A stretch of DNA of 64,000 nucleotides from the NCBI RefSeq assembly GCF_964266745.1, contig NZ_CAXWGX010000023.1, forward strand, positions 310,001 through 374,000. The letters run 5' to 3'. Every line of letters starts with the position of its first letter. Position 1 is the first letter of the stretch. Below, in pieces: positions 42,135 to 49,783 of this stretch. Origin of the DNA: Propionicimonas sp020161015. Lineage in GTDB: Bacteria > Actinomycetota > Actinomycetes > Propionibacteriales > Propionibacteriaceae. The translations under genes were made by a program, and so were the position numbers. The notes under the pieces are model-generated. The model saw only the letters and a list, made by a program, of their open reading frames with translations. It searched no databases and had not been told where the DNA came from.

Positions 42135-43034
42135 ATGGTGGTCCCGACAGCGGCGCAGTGCGCCGACCTGCTCCTGGCCGCGTCGCGCCCGGACGGCCTC
42201 CGCCTCCCGGACGCCGAGGCCCCGGATGGCGTCCCCCACCCGCTCCTGCTGCCGAGTGCAACTCCCGCTACCGGAATTCCGGTAGCGGGAGTTGCACTCG
42301 GGGGCGAGCGCGGGACGACGGGGCTCCCGGACGGGTACGGCGTCCTCGCGGGGGAGGCCGGGGACGTGTACTGGCCGCTCGGCGGCGACGGGCCGGTGGT
42401 GGGGGTCGAGGCGTCCTCGCCCGCGGCGGACGACCCGGACGCCGTGCTGGCCGGCCTGCTGCCGCAGTGGCGCCCGGCCAGCGCGTGGGCGACGACGACG
42501 TCCGGGGTGACCGCCGGCGGCTGGCGCTTCGTCACCCTCCAGCGCGACCTGGCGCGCGGGGACGGCTACCTCACCGCGCTGGCGGCCGTTCTGGCCGGTG
42601 GGGACGCGCGGCGGGTGCTGTGGGCCCTGGGGAACCCGGCCCGCACGGTGCTCGACGGCGGCGCGGTCGTGCGCGTCCTCCACGCGCAGCCGGTGCTCGG
42701 CGGCTTCGACCCGGCGGCGCTCGTCGGGACCTGGCGCTGCACCACCGGCGTCGGCGTCCTCCAGCACCGGTTCGGCACCGACGGCACGGTGGAGTCCGGC
42801 ACCGGGGCCGTGGTCACCCTCGGCCCCGGCGAGTGGACGTCGGCGGGCGTTCGCCGCGGGACCTACCGGGTGGCGGACGGGGTGCTCGTCCTCGCCTACG
42901 CCGACGCGGAGGTGCGCTCCCTCGCCCGGGTCTACGACGAACGGGGCTACGGCGCGCAGACGCCGGTCCGCACGCTCGGACTCATGCCGGAGACGGGAGG
43001 CGACGAGGTCGACCACGCACTCGTGCAGGAGTGA
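42135..43034 (+). CDS. Hypothetical protein interrupted in frame by a palindromic repeat
   Basis: About 299 residues from ATG 42135. The N-terminal half shows no known motif. The middle has VTAGGWRFVTLQRDLARG. The C-terminal 110 residues (LVGTWRCTTGVGVLQHRF, then alternating beta-like segments) suggest a lipocalin-like barrel. The 50-base palindrome at 42252-42301 lies in the frame and contributes a peptide beginning PSATPATGIPVAGVALGG, which looks like an insertion near residue 45. The frame stays open, so the gene may still work. ATG 42099 is an alternative start. It converges on the GDPD gene, two bases away. Confidence 0.6.
   Translation: MVVPTAAQCADLLLAASRPDGLRLPDAEAPDGVPHPLLLPSATPATGIPVAGVALGGERGTTGLPDGYGVLAGEAGDVYWPLGGDGPVVGVEASSPAADDPDAVLAGLLPQWRPASAWATTTSGVTAGGWRFVTLQRDLARGDGYLTALAAVLAGGDARRVLWALGNPARTVLDGGAVVRVLHAQPVLGGFDPAALVGTWRCTTGVGVLQHRFGTDGTVESGTGAVVTLGPGEWTSAGVRRGTYRVADGVLVLAYADAEVRSLARVYDERGYGAQTPVRTLGLMPETGGDEVDHALVQE
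42252..42301. repeat. Long EcoRI-centred palindrome, copy 2 (inside a gene)
   Basis: A perfect 50-base inverted repeat with 25-base arms centred on GAATTC (42274-42279). The core is GCAACTCCCGCTACCGG plus its complement. Relative to copy 1 it has G-C to C-G, G-C to A-T and C-G to T-A changes that all occur symmetrically on both arms. The right flank GGGGC is shared with copy 1. Confidence 0.9.
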
Positions 43035-43036
43035 GG

Positions 43037-44302
43037 TCAGGCGAAGCGCACGCGGGTGTAGGCGACGACCTTCACGGTCAGCTTCACCGTGCGGGTGGTC
43101 CACAGCCGGAGCTTCCGGCCATCGCCCAGAGGCGCCCGGACGGTCACCGTCTTTCCGCTGGCGGGGAGGGCGACCCTCGTCGAGCTCGAGGTGGGCGAGG
43201 ACGATGCGCCGATGTACAGCGAACCCGTCCCCGTGCCGCCGGTGACGGTCACCGTGACCGTCACGTCACGGAGCATCGCCAGGGCCGCGTCCGGCACCGC
43301 CTTCGTGCCCACGACCTTGTACTGCTTCCGGTCGGCCCGGTAGGTGGTGTCGCTGATCGTCACCGGGGCGTCCAGTGTCGTGGTGGTGGGGTTGGGCACC
43401 GGGTTCAGGTCGATCGCGCCCTCGACCAGCTCGCGGCGGCTGGTGGTCGGGGTGTCGGTGCTGAAGAGCTGGAGCAGGCCGCCGTAGTGGATGGTGAACG
43501 CGCGGGCCTCCGTCCCGACGACTTCCCACGGCACCGAGTCCATCCCCTTGGCCTTGACGTAGGTGGCCAGGTAGGCCGAGGTGTACTTCATCTTGATCCC
43601 GTAGCCGCCTGCGCCCAGCTTCGCCGCCAGCCGCACCCGGTCGAGGTCCATGGTTCCGTAGTCGAGGGCCAGCACGTACATCTTCGGGGCAGCGGCGAGG
43701 ATGGTCGGCAGGACGGTGTCCCACTTGAAGGAGATCACCGAGGTGCGCGAGAGCAGCCCGTGCTCCTTGACGAGTCCGATCGCCTTCTTCGCCCAGCTGC
43801 GCCGGCCGGCGGCCGACTGCCCGGTGTAGGTCTTGATGTCGAGGGTCAGCCCGACCTCGTCGTCGGCCGCGAGCGCTTCCGCCAGCTGTTCGAAGGTGGG
43901 GATGGGCACGGTGAACTGTCCGGACAGGTCCTTGCACCGAACCTCGGCCACCTGGGCCAGCGTCATCTGGTGGATCGCGCGGCCGGCCTGGGTGCACCGG
44001 TCGGTGAGCGTGTCGTAATGGCTCATCACGCCCCGGCCATCGCTGGTGAACACGATGTCGGTCTCGATCGCGTCGAAGCCCGCCGCAACGCTGTGGGTGT
44101 ACGCCTCCACCGAGTTCTCCGGCCACTCCAGACGCCCGCCGCGGTGGGAGAGGATGCCGAACCTCACCCCCGCGTCGTTGGTGACCGGGTCACCGCCCGG
44201 GCCGGTCGTCCGGGCGGTGGCCGCCGGGGAGGAGGGGACGGTGAGCGCGGCGGCCACGACCAGCGCGGCCAGCGGGCGGGTGAACCGGGACCAGACGATC
44301 AT
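43037..44302 (-). CDS. Secreted glycerophosphodiester phosphodiesterase family protein
   Basis: A 421-residue exported protein with a signal peptide (RPLAALVVAAALTVPSSPAATA). The GDPD barrel begins at SHRGGRLEWPENSVEAY, with GFDAIETDIVFTSDG (metal-binding Glu and Asp) and the catalytic-type VMSHYDTLTDRCT. It hydrolyses glycerophosphodiesters, perhaps teichoic acid or lipid head groups. The C-terminal 110 residues are a Thr/Val-rich beta domain (VTVTVTGGTGTGSLYIG), possibly a wall- or carbohydrate-binding part. ATG 44302 has GAAGG upstream and a TAGGGT box further up. Confidence 0.85.
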   Translation of the reverse strand: MIVWSRFTRPLAALVVAAALTVPSSPAATARTTGPGGDPVTNDAGVRFGILSHRGGRLEWPENSVEAYTHSVAAGFDAIETDIVFTSDGRGVMSHYDTLTDRCTQAGRAIHQMTLAQVAEVRCKDLSGQFTVPIPTFEQLAEALAADDEVGLTLDIKTYTGQSAAGRRSWAKKAIGLVKEHGLLSRTSVISFKWDTVLPTILAAAPKMYVLALDYGTMDLDRVRLAAKLGAGGYGIKMKYTSAYLATYVKAKGMDSVPWEVVGTEARAFTIHYGGLLQLFSTDTPTTSRRELVEGAIDLNPVPNPTTTTLDAPVTISDTTYRADRKQYKVVGTKAVPDAALAMLRDVTVTVTVTGGTGTGSLYIGASSSPTSSSTRVALPASGKTVTVRAPLGDGRKLRLWTTRTVKLTVKVVAYTRVRFA

Positions 44303-44446
44303 CGGGGGCAGCCTTCGTCGAACACAGGGGGATCCCCACCCTAGGGCGCCGTCGCGGCCCGCCGGAAGCCCGGGGGTGACTGCGCGGAGGCGATCCTGGA
44401 CCGGCACTGGAGGCTCCCACCCTCCCCGGGGCGGCCGCGTGGGCCC

Positions 44447-44452
44447 TAGGCT
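44447..44452 (+). promoter_or_regulatory. -10 box of the YcaQ-like gene (leaderless)
   Basis: TAGGCT, six bases before ATG 44459. Confidence 0.45.
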
Positions 44453-44458
44453 GCCCGG

Positions 44459-45532
44459 ATGATCCGCATCCCGATCGAGGAGGCCCGCCGGATCGCCGTG
44501 CGCGCGCAACTGCTGGACGATCCACGGCCCGACGACCTGCTGGCGACGGTCACGCGCCTCACGCTCCTGCAACTCGACCCGACCGCGGCGATCGCCCCCA
44601 GCGCCGACCTGGTCGCGTGGAGCAGGCTCGGTGCGCGGCACCGGCCCGAGCACCTGGCCGAGGCCCTGGCGGGCCGGGAGCTGTTCGAGCTGGACGCCTT
44701 CCTGCGCCCCACCAGCCAGCTGGCGATCGTCCTCGGCTCGCTCCAGGGCTGGCCCACCTCCGCCGCCACCCGGTCCTGGCTCGAGGCCAACGACGGCTTC
44801 CGCCGCGACCTCCTCTCCCGGCTGCGCGAGCAGGGGGCGTCCCTGTCCCGCGACCTGCCCGACACCGCGGTGGTGCCCTGGCGCTCCACCGGCTGGACGC
44901 ACGAACGGAACGTCACCCAGTTGCTGGAATGCCTGGTGCTGACCGGCGAGGTGGCGATCGCCGGACGGGTGGGTCGCCAGCGGGTCTTCGACCTCGCCGA
45001 GCGCGTGTACCCGTCCGGCCTCGCGCTGCCGCCGAAGGAGGACGCCGTGCGCCGGCGCGAGGAGCTGCGGCTGCGGGCGTCCGGGATCGCGCGGGTCGGC
45101 GGACCGCTCGTGCCCGGGGAGCCGTACCAGGTGGGGGAGGCCGGCGTCGCGGCGGAGGTGGTCGGTGTGCCGGGCAGCTGGCGCGTCGACCCCGACCAGC
45201 TCGACCGCCCCTTCACCGGTCGCACGGCCCTGCTGTCCCCGTTCGACCGGCTGATCCACGACCGGCGGCGCGCCGAGACGCTGTTCGGGTTCGAGTACGT
45301 GCTGGAGATGTACAAGCCGGCGTCGGACCGGCGCTGGGGCTACTACGCCCTGCCGATCCTGCACGGCGACCGGCTGGTCGGGAAGCTGGACGCCACGGCC
45401 GACCGCAGGGCCGGCCGGCTGGTCGTCCATGCCGTGCACCAGGACGTCCCGTTCAGCCCTGCGGTGGCCGACGACGTGGACGCGGAGATCGCCGCCCTGG
45501 CCGGCTGGCTGGGGCTGGAGGTCGCCCGCTGA
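44459..45532 (+). CDS. YcaQ/AlkZ-like winged-helix DNA crosslink glycosylase
   Basis: A 357-residue protein of the winged-helix HTH_42 family. It has EARRIAVRAQLL at the start, LLQLDPTAAIAPSADLVAWSRLG in the place of the catalytic Q-rich motif of AlkZ/YcaQ, and LLSPFDRLIHDRRRAETLFGFEYVLEMYKPASDRRWGYY cut into the conserved C-terminal region. Related enzymes unhook interstrand DNA crosslinks. The substrate here is inferred. The gene converges on the DUF1501 gene. Confidence 0.82.
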   Translation: MIRIPIEEARRIAVRAQLLDDPRPDDLLATVTRLTLLQLDPTAAIAPSADLVAWSRLGARHRPEHLAEALAGRELFELDAFLRPTSQLAIVLGSLQGWPTSAATRSWLEANDGFRRDLLSRLREQGASLSRDLPDTAVVPWRSTGWTHERNVTQLLECLVLTGEVAIAGRVGRQRVFDLAERVYPSGLALPPKEDAVRRREELRLRASGIARVGGPLVPGEPYQVGEAGVAAEVVGVPGSWRVDPDQLDRPFTGRTALLSPFDRLIHDRRRAETLFGFEYVLEMYKPASDRRWGYYALPILHGDRLVGKLDATADRRAGRLVVHAVHQDVPFSPAVADDVDAEIAALAGWLGLEVAR

Positions 45533-45544
45533 GCTGCCGCCCGC

Positions 45545-46981
45545 TCAGGCGATCCCCAGGGCGGTTCCCGGGCTGAACCCCGGGAACACGTCGGCGATGT
45601 TGTCATTGCCCAGCCGCTTCGCCAGGATCTCCGACAGTGCCTGGCGGTAGTCGATGGTGATCGGCAGGTCGCCGTCGGTGAGCTGGTCGTCCGCCAGGCC
45701 CTCGATGTCGCCGTACACGCCGCCGTTGATGCCCCCGCCGAGGTAGAACGCCACGTTCCCGTGGCCGTGGTCGGTGCCGCCGTCGCCGTTCACCTCGACG
45801 CGGCGCCCGAACTCGCTCATCGTGACCACGGTGACCGAGTTCCAGCGTGAGCCGAGGTCGGTGGCGAAGGCGGCGAGGCCGCGGGCGAAGTCGGTGGCCC
45901 TCGCCGAGAACTGGCCGCCCGCGTCGGACGTCGCGCCGATGCCCTGGTGCATGTCCCAGCCGCCGTAGTCGATGCAGGCGACCTCGAGGCCGAGGTCGGC
46001 CTTGGCGAGCCGGGCGATGTCGCGCAGCCCCTCCCCCCACGTCGAGTCGGGGTAGGCCGCCCCGTTGGCGGGCGTGTAGGCCCGTGACCGCACGGTGTCG
46101 AGGCTGGTCACCGCGTCGAGGGTGGCCCGTGCCTGCGTGGCGAGGACGCCGCCGGCGTCGCCGTAGAGCCTTCCGAGGTCGGTGACCAGGCGGTCGCGGT
46201 CGTTCCAGGCCGTCTCCAGGTCGAACGAGTCCACGCTCGACATCGCCACCGACTGGTAGGCCGTGGTGGTCAGTGACAGGACGACGCGCTGGTCGCCCAT
46301 GGTGATCGCGCGGAAGGTGCCCGAGGGACGGGAGGAGTACTGGATGTGCCGGCCGAGCCAGCCCGAGCGCACGTTCGCCCGGGCCGCACGCTCGCACAGG
46401 TCCTGGTCCTCGAAGTGCGACCGGGTGACGCCCGGGTGGCCCGACCCGAGGACGACGGCCAGCTGGTTGGCCTGCCACAGCGGCTTCAGCGCGGCGAACC
46501 GGGGGTTGAGCACGTACTTCGGGGAGAGCGTGAACGAGTCGTCGACGACCTTCGCCGACCCCCGCAGCTGCGCGTAGCGGGGATCCCCGGGCATCCCGAG
46601 GGCCGCCAGCCCGTCGAAGCCGCCGCGCAGGAAGACGCACACCAGCAGGTCGCCGCCGGTCGTGGCTGCGAAGGAGTAGCGCGGCGCCGCGGAGGCGGCC
46701 AGGAGCCCGCCCAGGCCGATCAGCGACCCGCGGAACAGCCCGCGGCGACCGAAGCGTGGCCCGTCGGGGGTGTGCTCGACACCGGGGTCGTCGATCCGCC
46801 GGGTGGGTCGCAGGGTGGAGACGAGGTCGGTGGCCTGCGCGGGCGTCACGACACGGGTGTCGCCGCCGACGGTGGCGAGGAGCCGGTTGTGCGCCTCGTC
46901 GTGGTGGTGCAGCGGCGTGATCAGGTCCTCGTGCAGCAGCGCCTCGCCCCGTCGCAGGGACGCGTCCAGCCCGGTGGTCAT
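45545..46981 (-). CDS. DUF1501 family protein
   Basis: A 478-residue protein of the DUF1501 family (alkaline-phosphatase-like fold). Motifs are LLVCVFLRGGFDGLAAL, SHFEDQDLCERA, VACIDYGGWDMHQ and TMSEFGRRVEVNGDGGTDHGHG. A twin-arginine-type signal (GRRGLFRGSLIGLGGLLAAS) begins only near residue 78, after a soluble His/Glu-rich N-terminal extension. DUF1501 and DUF1800 genes are a standing pair, here 11 bases apart. Their joint function is unknown; export through Tat is likely. Confidence 0.88.
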   Translation of the reverse strand: MTTGLDASLRRGEALLHEDLITPLHHHDEAHNRLLATVGGDTRVVTPAQATDLVSTLRPTRRIDDPGVEHTPDGPRFGRRGLFRGSLIGLGGLLAASAAPRYSFAATTGGDLLVCVFLRGGFDGLAALGMPGDPRYAQLRGSAKVVDDSFTLSPKYVLNPRFAALKPLWQANQLAVVLGSGHPGVTRSHFEDQDLCERAARANVRSGWLGRHIQYSSRPSGTFRAITMGDQRVVLSLTTTAYQSVAMSSVDSFDLETAWNDRDRLVTDLGRLYGDAGGVLATQARATLDAVTSLDTVRSRAYTPANGAAYPDSTWGEGLRDIARLAKADLGLEVACIDYGGWDMHQGIGATSDAGGQFSARATDFARGLAAFATDLGSRWNSVTVVTMSEFGRRVEVNGDGGTDHGHGNVAFYLGGGINGGVYGDIEGLADDQLTDGDLPITIDYRQALSEILAKRLGNDNIADVFPGFSPGTALGIA

Positions 46982-46992
46982 CGCGCGTCCTC

Positions 46993-48627
46993 TCAGCGGA
47001 GCCGGAAGTAGGGGGAGCAGAACACGAAGTCGAGCGCAGCCCCGAGGTTGTCGCGCAGCTGGGCGGAACTGAGCGTCGCCCCCGTCCCGTCGCCTTTCAG
47101 CCTCGCCACGACGACGTCGACGTGCTCGGGGCTCCAGGTGTAGCCGGTCAGGTCGGTGGTGATCCGGCGGGCCGCGTCGACGGCGGTGACGCCCTTCTTG
47201 AGGCCGAGCGCGCTCGCCCAGGACGAGTACGAGGACGGCCACTGGGCGTCCTTGCCCCAGTTCGTGCGCGCGTTGGCGGAGTACCACCCGCTGAGCAGGG
47301 CCTGCGTGCCCAGCCAGTCGCCGGCCTGGTCGGGGTAGCCGTCGACCACCGGCCACATCCGCGGCTGGTGGTTCTCCAGGTAGAGCAGCCACTGGACGGT
47401 CCCGGTGATGCTCCACAGGTTCTTGCGCTGGGTCTCGTTCTTCTTCGTCTTGATGGTCGACGGGCGCCGCAGCCGGATCATCGTGGCCATGGTTTCCTGC
47501 GGTCGCTTCCATTTCGCGCCGACGGACGCGGCGAACTCCTCGCTGAGCAGCAACGCGCGGAGGACGGCCGCGAGGGAGGTGTCGCTGGCCTGGTAGACGT
47601 CGGCCAGCATCGCCACCAGTTCGTCGGACGGGCTGTCGCTGACGTAGCGGACGGCCAGGCGGCGGGCGATGTGCTCGGCCGTCCCGCGGTGGCGGGCGAG
47701 GTAGCCCAGATAGGCCTTCAGCGCCGCGGGGCCGTCGTCGGTGGTGGCGTTGGGGTGGCTGAACCCCATGATGGTCAGGGCCCCGACGTGGTGCTCGCGG
47801 GGGTGGTAGGCGTAGGTGCGCGTGCGCCAGTCGTAGCCGTGGCCGGTGAGCATCAGCGCCGAGGCGCGGACGTCGTCCTCGGTGTAGTGCCCGATGCCCA
47901 CCGTGTGCAGTTCCAAGAGTTCGCGGCCGAGGTTCTCGTTGGGGTTGTCGGCCGAGTTCAGCTGGTTGTCGAGGTAGACGAGCATGGCCGGGTGCCGGAT
48001 GGCAGCGGTGAGCATGCTGGAGTACTTGCCGAGCGCGTACTTCCGCAGCACGGCCCAGTCGAACCACGCCACGAGGTCGCTGGCCTTGCCGTCCGCGGAG
48101 ACGTACAGGTGGTCGGCCATGGTGTCGACCATCGACTCGTAGAGGTGGCGCCTGGTGAACACCTGGCGGATCGTCCGGGAGATGCTCAACGCCTTGCCCG
48201 CGCGCCACGGCTCCCCTCCGCTGGCCTTGTTGACCTGGGAGCCGGTCATCGTGGCGTAGCTCAGGTACTTCCTGACCAGGCCGTCGGCTTTGGCGTCGTC
48301 GATCTGCTTCCACGCCAGCTGGGTGTCGATCCAGGCCGTGCGCCCCCGCTTGGCGATGTCGTCCGCGATGGCCTTCGTGGGGGCGGGGCACGCGCGGCGG
48401 GCCAGGTGCCACGCGGGAGTGGAGGTGAGGTCGAGACCGGAGGCGAGGTCGCCGACGACGGCGGGCAGCACCGGTGCCAGCGGTCGGGAGGGTGGTGCCG
48501 CGAAAGCCTCGGCAGCGCGTCCCGCGGCGGTGAGGGCGATGCCGCCGGCGGCCGCGAGCCCCAGGGCGGCGCGTCGCGACGGTGCGGCAGGGGAGACGGC
48601 CGCGTCGGCGCGGGACGTGTTCGACAT
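46993..48627 (-). CDS. DUF1800 family protein
   Basis: A 544-residue protein with a Tat-type signal peptide at the N-terminus (SRRAALGLAAAGGIALTAAG) and the DUF1800 domain: AWHLARRACPAP, then NENLGRELLELHTVG, ALMLTGHGYDWRT and YVSDSP. It is encoded upstream of the DUF1501 partner in one operon. ATG 48627 has AGGTGG upstream and a promoter TTAACA-17-TACGGT at 48682-48710. The function is unknown; the pair is exported and probably acts together at the cell surface. Confidence 0.88.
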   Translation of the reverse strand: MSNTSRADAAVSPAAPSRRAALGLAAAGGIALTAAGRAAEAFAAPPSRPLAPVLPAVVGDLASGLDLTSTPAWHLARRACPAPTKAIADDIAKRGRTAWIDTQLAWKQIDDAKADGLVRKYLSYATMTGSQVNKASGGEPWRAGKALSISRTIRQVFTRRHLYESMVDTMADHLYVSADGKASDLVAWFDWAVLRKYALGKYSSMLTAAIRHPAMLVYLDNQLNSADNPNENLGRELLELHTVGIGHYTEDDVRASALMLTGHGYDWRTRTYAYHPREHHVGALTIMGFSHPNATTDDGPAALKAYLGYLARHRGTAEHIARRLAVRYVSDSPSDELVAMLADVYQASDTSLAAVLRALLLSEEFAASVGAKWKRPQETMATMIRLRRPSTIKTKKNETQRKNLWSITGTVQWLLYLENHQPRMWPVVDGYPDQAGDWLGTQALLSGWYSANARTNWGKDAQWPSSYSSWASALGLKKGVTAVDAARRITTDLTGYTWSPEHVDVVVARLKGDGTGATLSSAQLRDNLGAALDFVFCSPYFRLR

Positions 48628-48681
48628 CGGACCACCTGGAGGCTGGGGGGACAGGGGCACAGGCTGCGCGTGACGCGGCTC

Positions 48682-48710
48682 ACCGTAGTGGATCCTGAGA
48701 CGATTGTTAA
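48682..48710 (-). promoter_or_regulatory. Promoter of the DUF1800-DUF1501 operon
   Basis: On the minus strand TTAACA (48705-48710), 17-base spacer, TACGGT (48682-48687). It predicts a leader of about 48 bases. Confidence 0.6.
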
Positions 48711-48772
48711 GGAACAGGGGATCGTCCGGCCCGGGCGGGCGACCTAGCATGGGGAGGACGGAGGTGGTGGCT

Positions 48773-49264
48773 GTGATCGAGGTCAGGATCGCCAGTCTCG
48801 CCGTGGATTCCCGCGGCCAGCCCGTGGTGGTGCTGGCGCCCGCGTCGGCGGAGCAGGGCGCCCGGCGGCTCCTCCCGATCTGGATCGGGGTGCCGGAGGC
48901 GACGGCGATCATGCTGGCCGTCGCGGGCGAGGCGCCGTCGCGTCCGCAGGTGTACGACCTGATGACCACGCTCCTGGACCGGCTGGACGCCGACGTCGAG
49001 AAGGTGGTGGTCACGCGTCTGGAGGGCGGGACGTTCTTCGCGGAGATCACCCTGGCCACGCCGTCCGGGCACGAGGTCGTGGACGCCCGTCCGTCGGACT
49101 CGATCGCCCTCGCCGTCCGCACCGGGGCACCGGTATTCGTCGCCGAGGCGGTGTTCGCCGAGGCCGGCATGCCGGACGCGGACGGCGCCGGCGACGAGCA
49201 GTCGCAGCTGGCCGCCTTCCACGAGTTCCTCGACGACGTCGAGCCCGACGACTTCCGCGGCTGA
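48773..49264 (+). CDS. DUF151 bifunctional nuclease family protein
   Basis: A 163-residue protein of the DUF151 (bifunctional nuclease) family. It begins IEVRIASLAVDSRGQPVVVL and contains LLPIWIGVPEATAI, RPQVYDLMTTLLDRL, EGGTFFAEITL and DARPSDSIALAVRTGAPVF, all typical. Plant members have DNase/RNase activity; the bacterial role is not settled. GTG 48773 has GGAGG eight bases upstream and a TAGCAT box at 48745-48750. ATG 48749 overlaps that box. Confidence 0.9.
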   Translation: MIEVRIASLAVDSRGQPVVVLAPASAEQGARRLLPIWIGVPEATAIMLAVAGEAPSRPQVYDLMTTLLDRLDADVEKVVVTRLEGGTFFAEITLATPSGHEVVDARPSDSIALAVRTGAPVFVAEAVFAEAGMPDADGAGDEQSQLAAFHEFLDDVEPDDFRG

Positions 49265-49592
49265 CGGCCGTCCGTCGTCGGCCACGCCCGGGGCGAGGGT
49301 CACCCGGACGGGGTCTCACCGTGCCGGCACCCCCTGGCATAGGGTCGAGACGGCCTCTCCCGGAGGGTCCGCCAACTCCCGGGGGCACGGACACCACGCC
49401 GACGTATCGGAGGGGGCAGCCGGCTGGTGACGTTGACTGCCGTGGCGGCGCCCGCGGCATGGGGTAGTGCGCGTGGGCGCCCCCGGCAGGGCCGCAGGAG
49501 GCGGGCCATGCACGTCGGTGGCGCCTTCCCGGGCGTTTCGGGCCGCGCGTCGCCGGGTACCGGTCGGGCAGCGACCACCCCAGGAGGGACCC
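49265..49592. other. Gene-free stretch between DUF151 and YHS genes
   Basis: 328 bases with no convincing gene on either strand. I see CATAGGGT (49340-49347) and TTGACT (49433-49438) as isolated promoter-like elements and GGGTAG at 49462-49467, but no well-spaced pair. The region may be the YHS leader. Confidence 0.5.
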
Positions 49593-49754
49593 ATGCAGAA
49601 CCAGACCGAGTGCCCGGTGTGCGGCATGAGCGTCGACCAGCAGACCGCCCCGTCCACGACCTACGACGCGCAGACCTACTTCTTCTGCTCCGAGGGCTGC
49701 CGGGACGCCTTCGCCGCCGACCCGGGCCGCTACGTGGGCAACACCGGCAGCTGA
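49593..49754 (+). CDS. Stand-alone YHS domain metal-binding protein
   Basis: A 53-residue protein consisting of one YHS domain: CPVCGMSVD, then TYDAQTYFFCSEGCRDAF and ADPGRY. The Cys residues probably bind a transition metal. Such domains are found at the N-termini of copper/silver P-type ATPases and as free small proteins near redox genes. ATG 49593 follows AGGAGGG. It converges on the hybrid kinase gene. Confidence 0.85.
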   Translation: MQNQTECPVCGMSVDQQTAPSTTYDAQTYFFCSEGCRDAFAADPGRYVGNTGS

Positions 49755-49765
49755 CGTGACCTCGC

Positions 49766-49783
49766 GCGGGGCTGCGGCCCCGC
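49766..49783. terminator. Hairpin between the convergent YHS and hybrid kinase genes
   Basis: GCGGGGC / GCCCCGC, seven perfect pairs with a TGCG loop, between the stops of the two genes. It has no T run. Confidence 0.4.

Noticed and set aside
4276..42277. Exact 38,000-base distance between the two palindrome centres
   Set aside because: Taken as coincidence; no mechanism would fix such a distance and only two copies are present.
49427..49759. 110-codon open frame overlapping the YHS gene in another frame
   Set aside because: Arg/Pro-rich shadow of the YHS coding sequence and its GC-rich leader, without family features.
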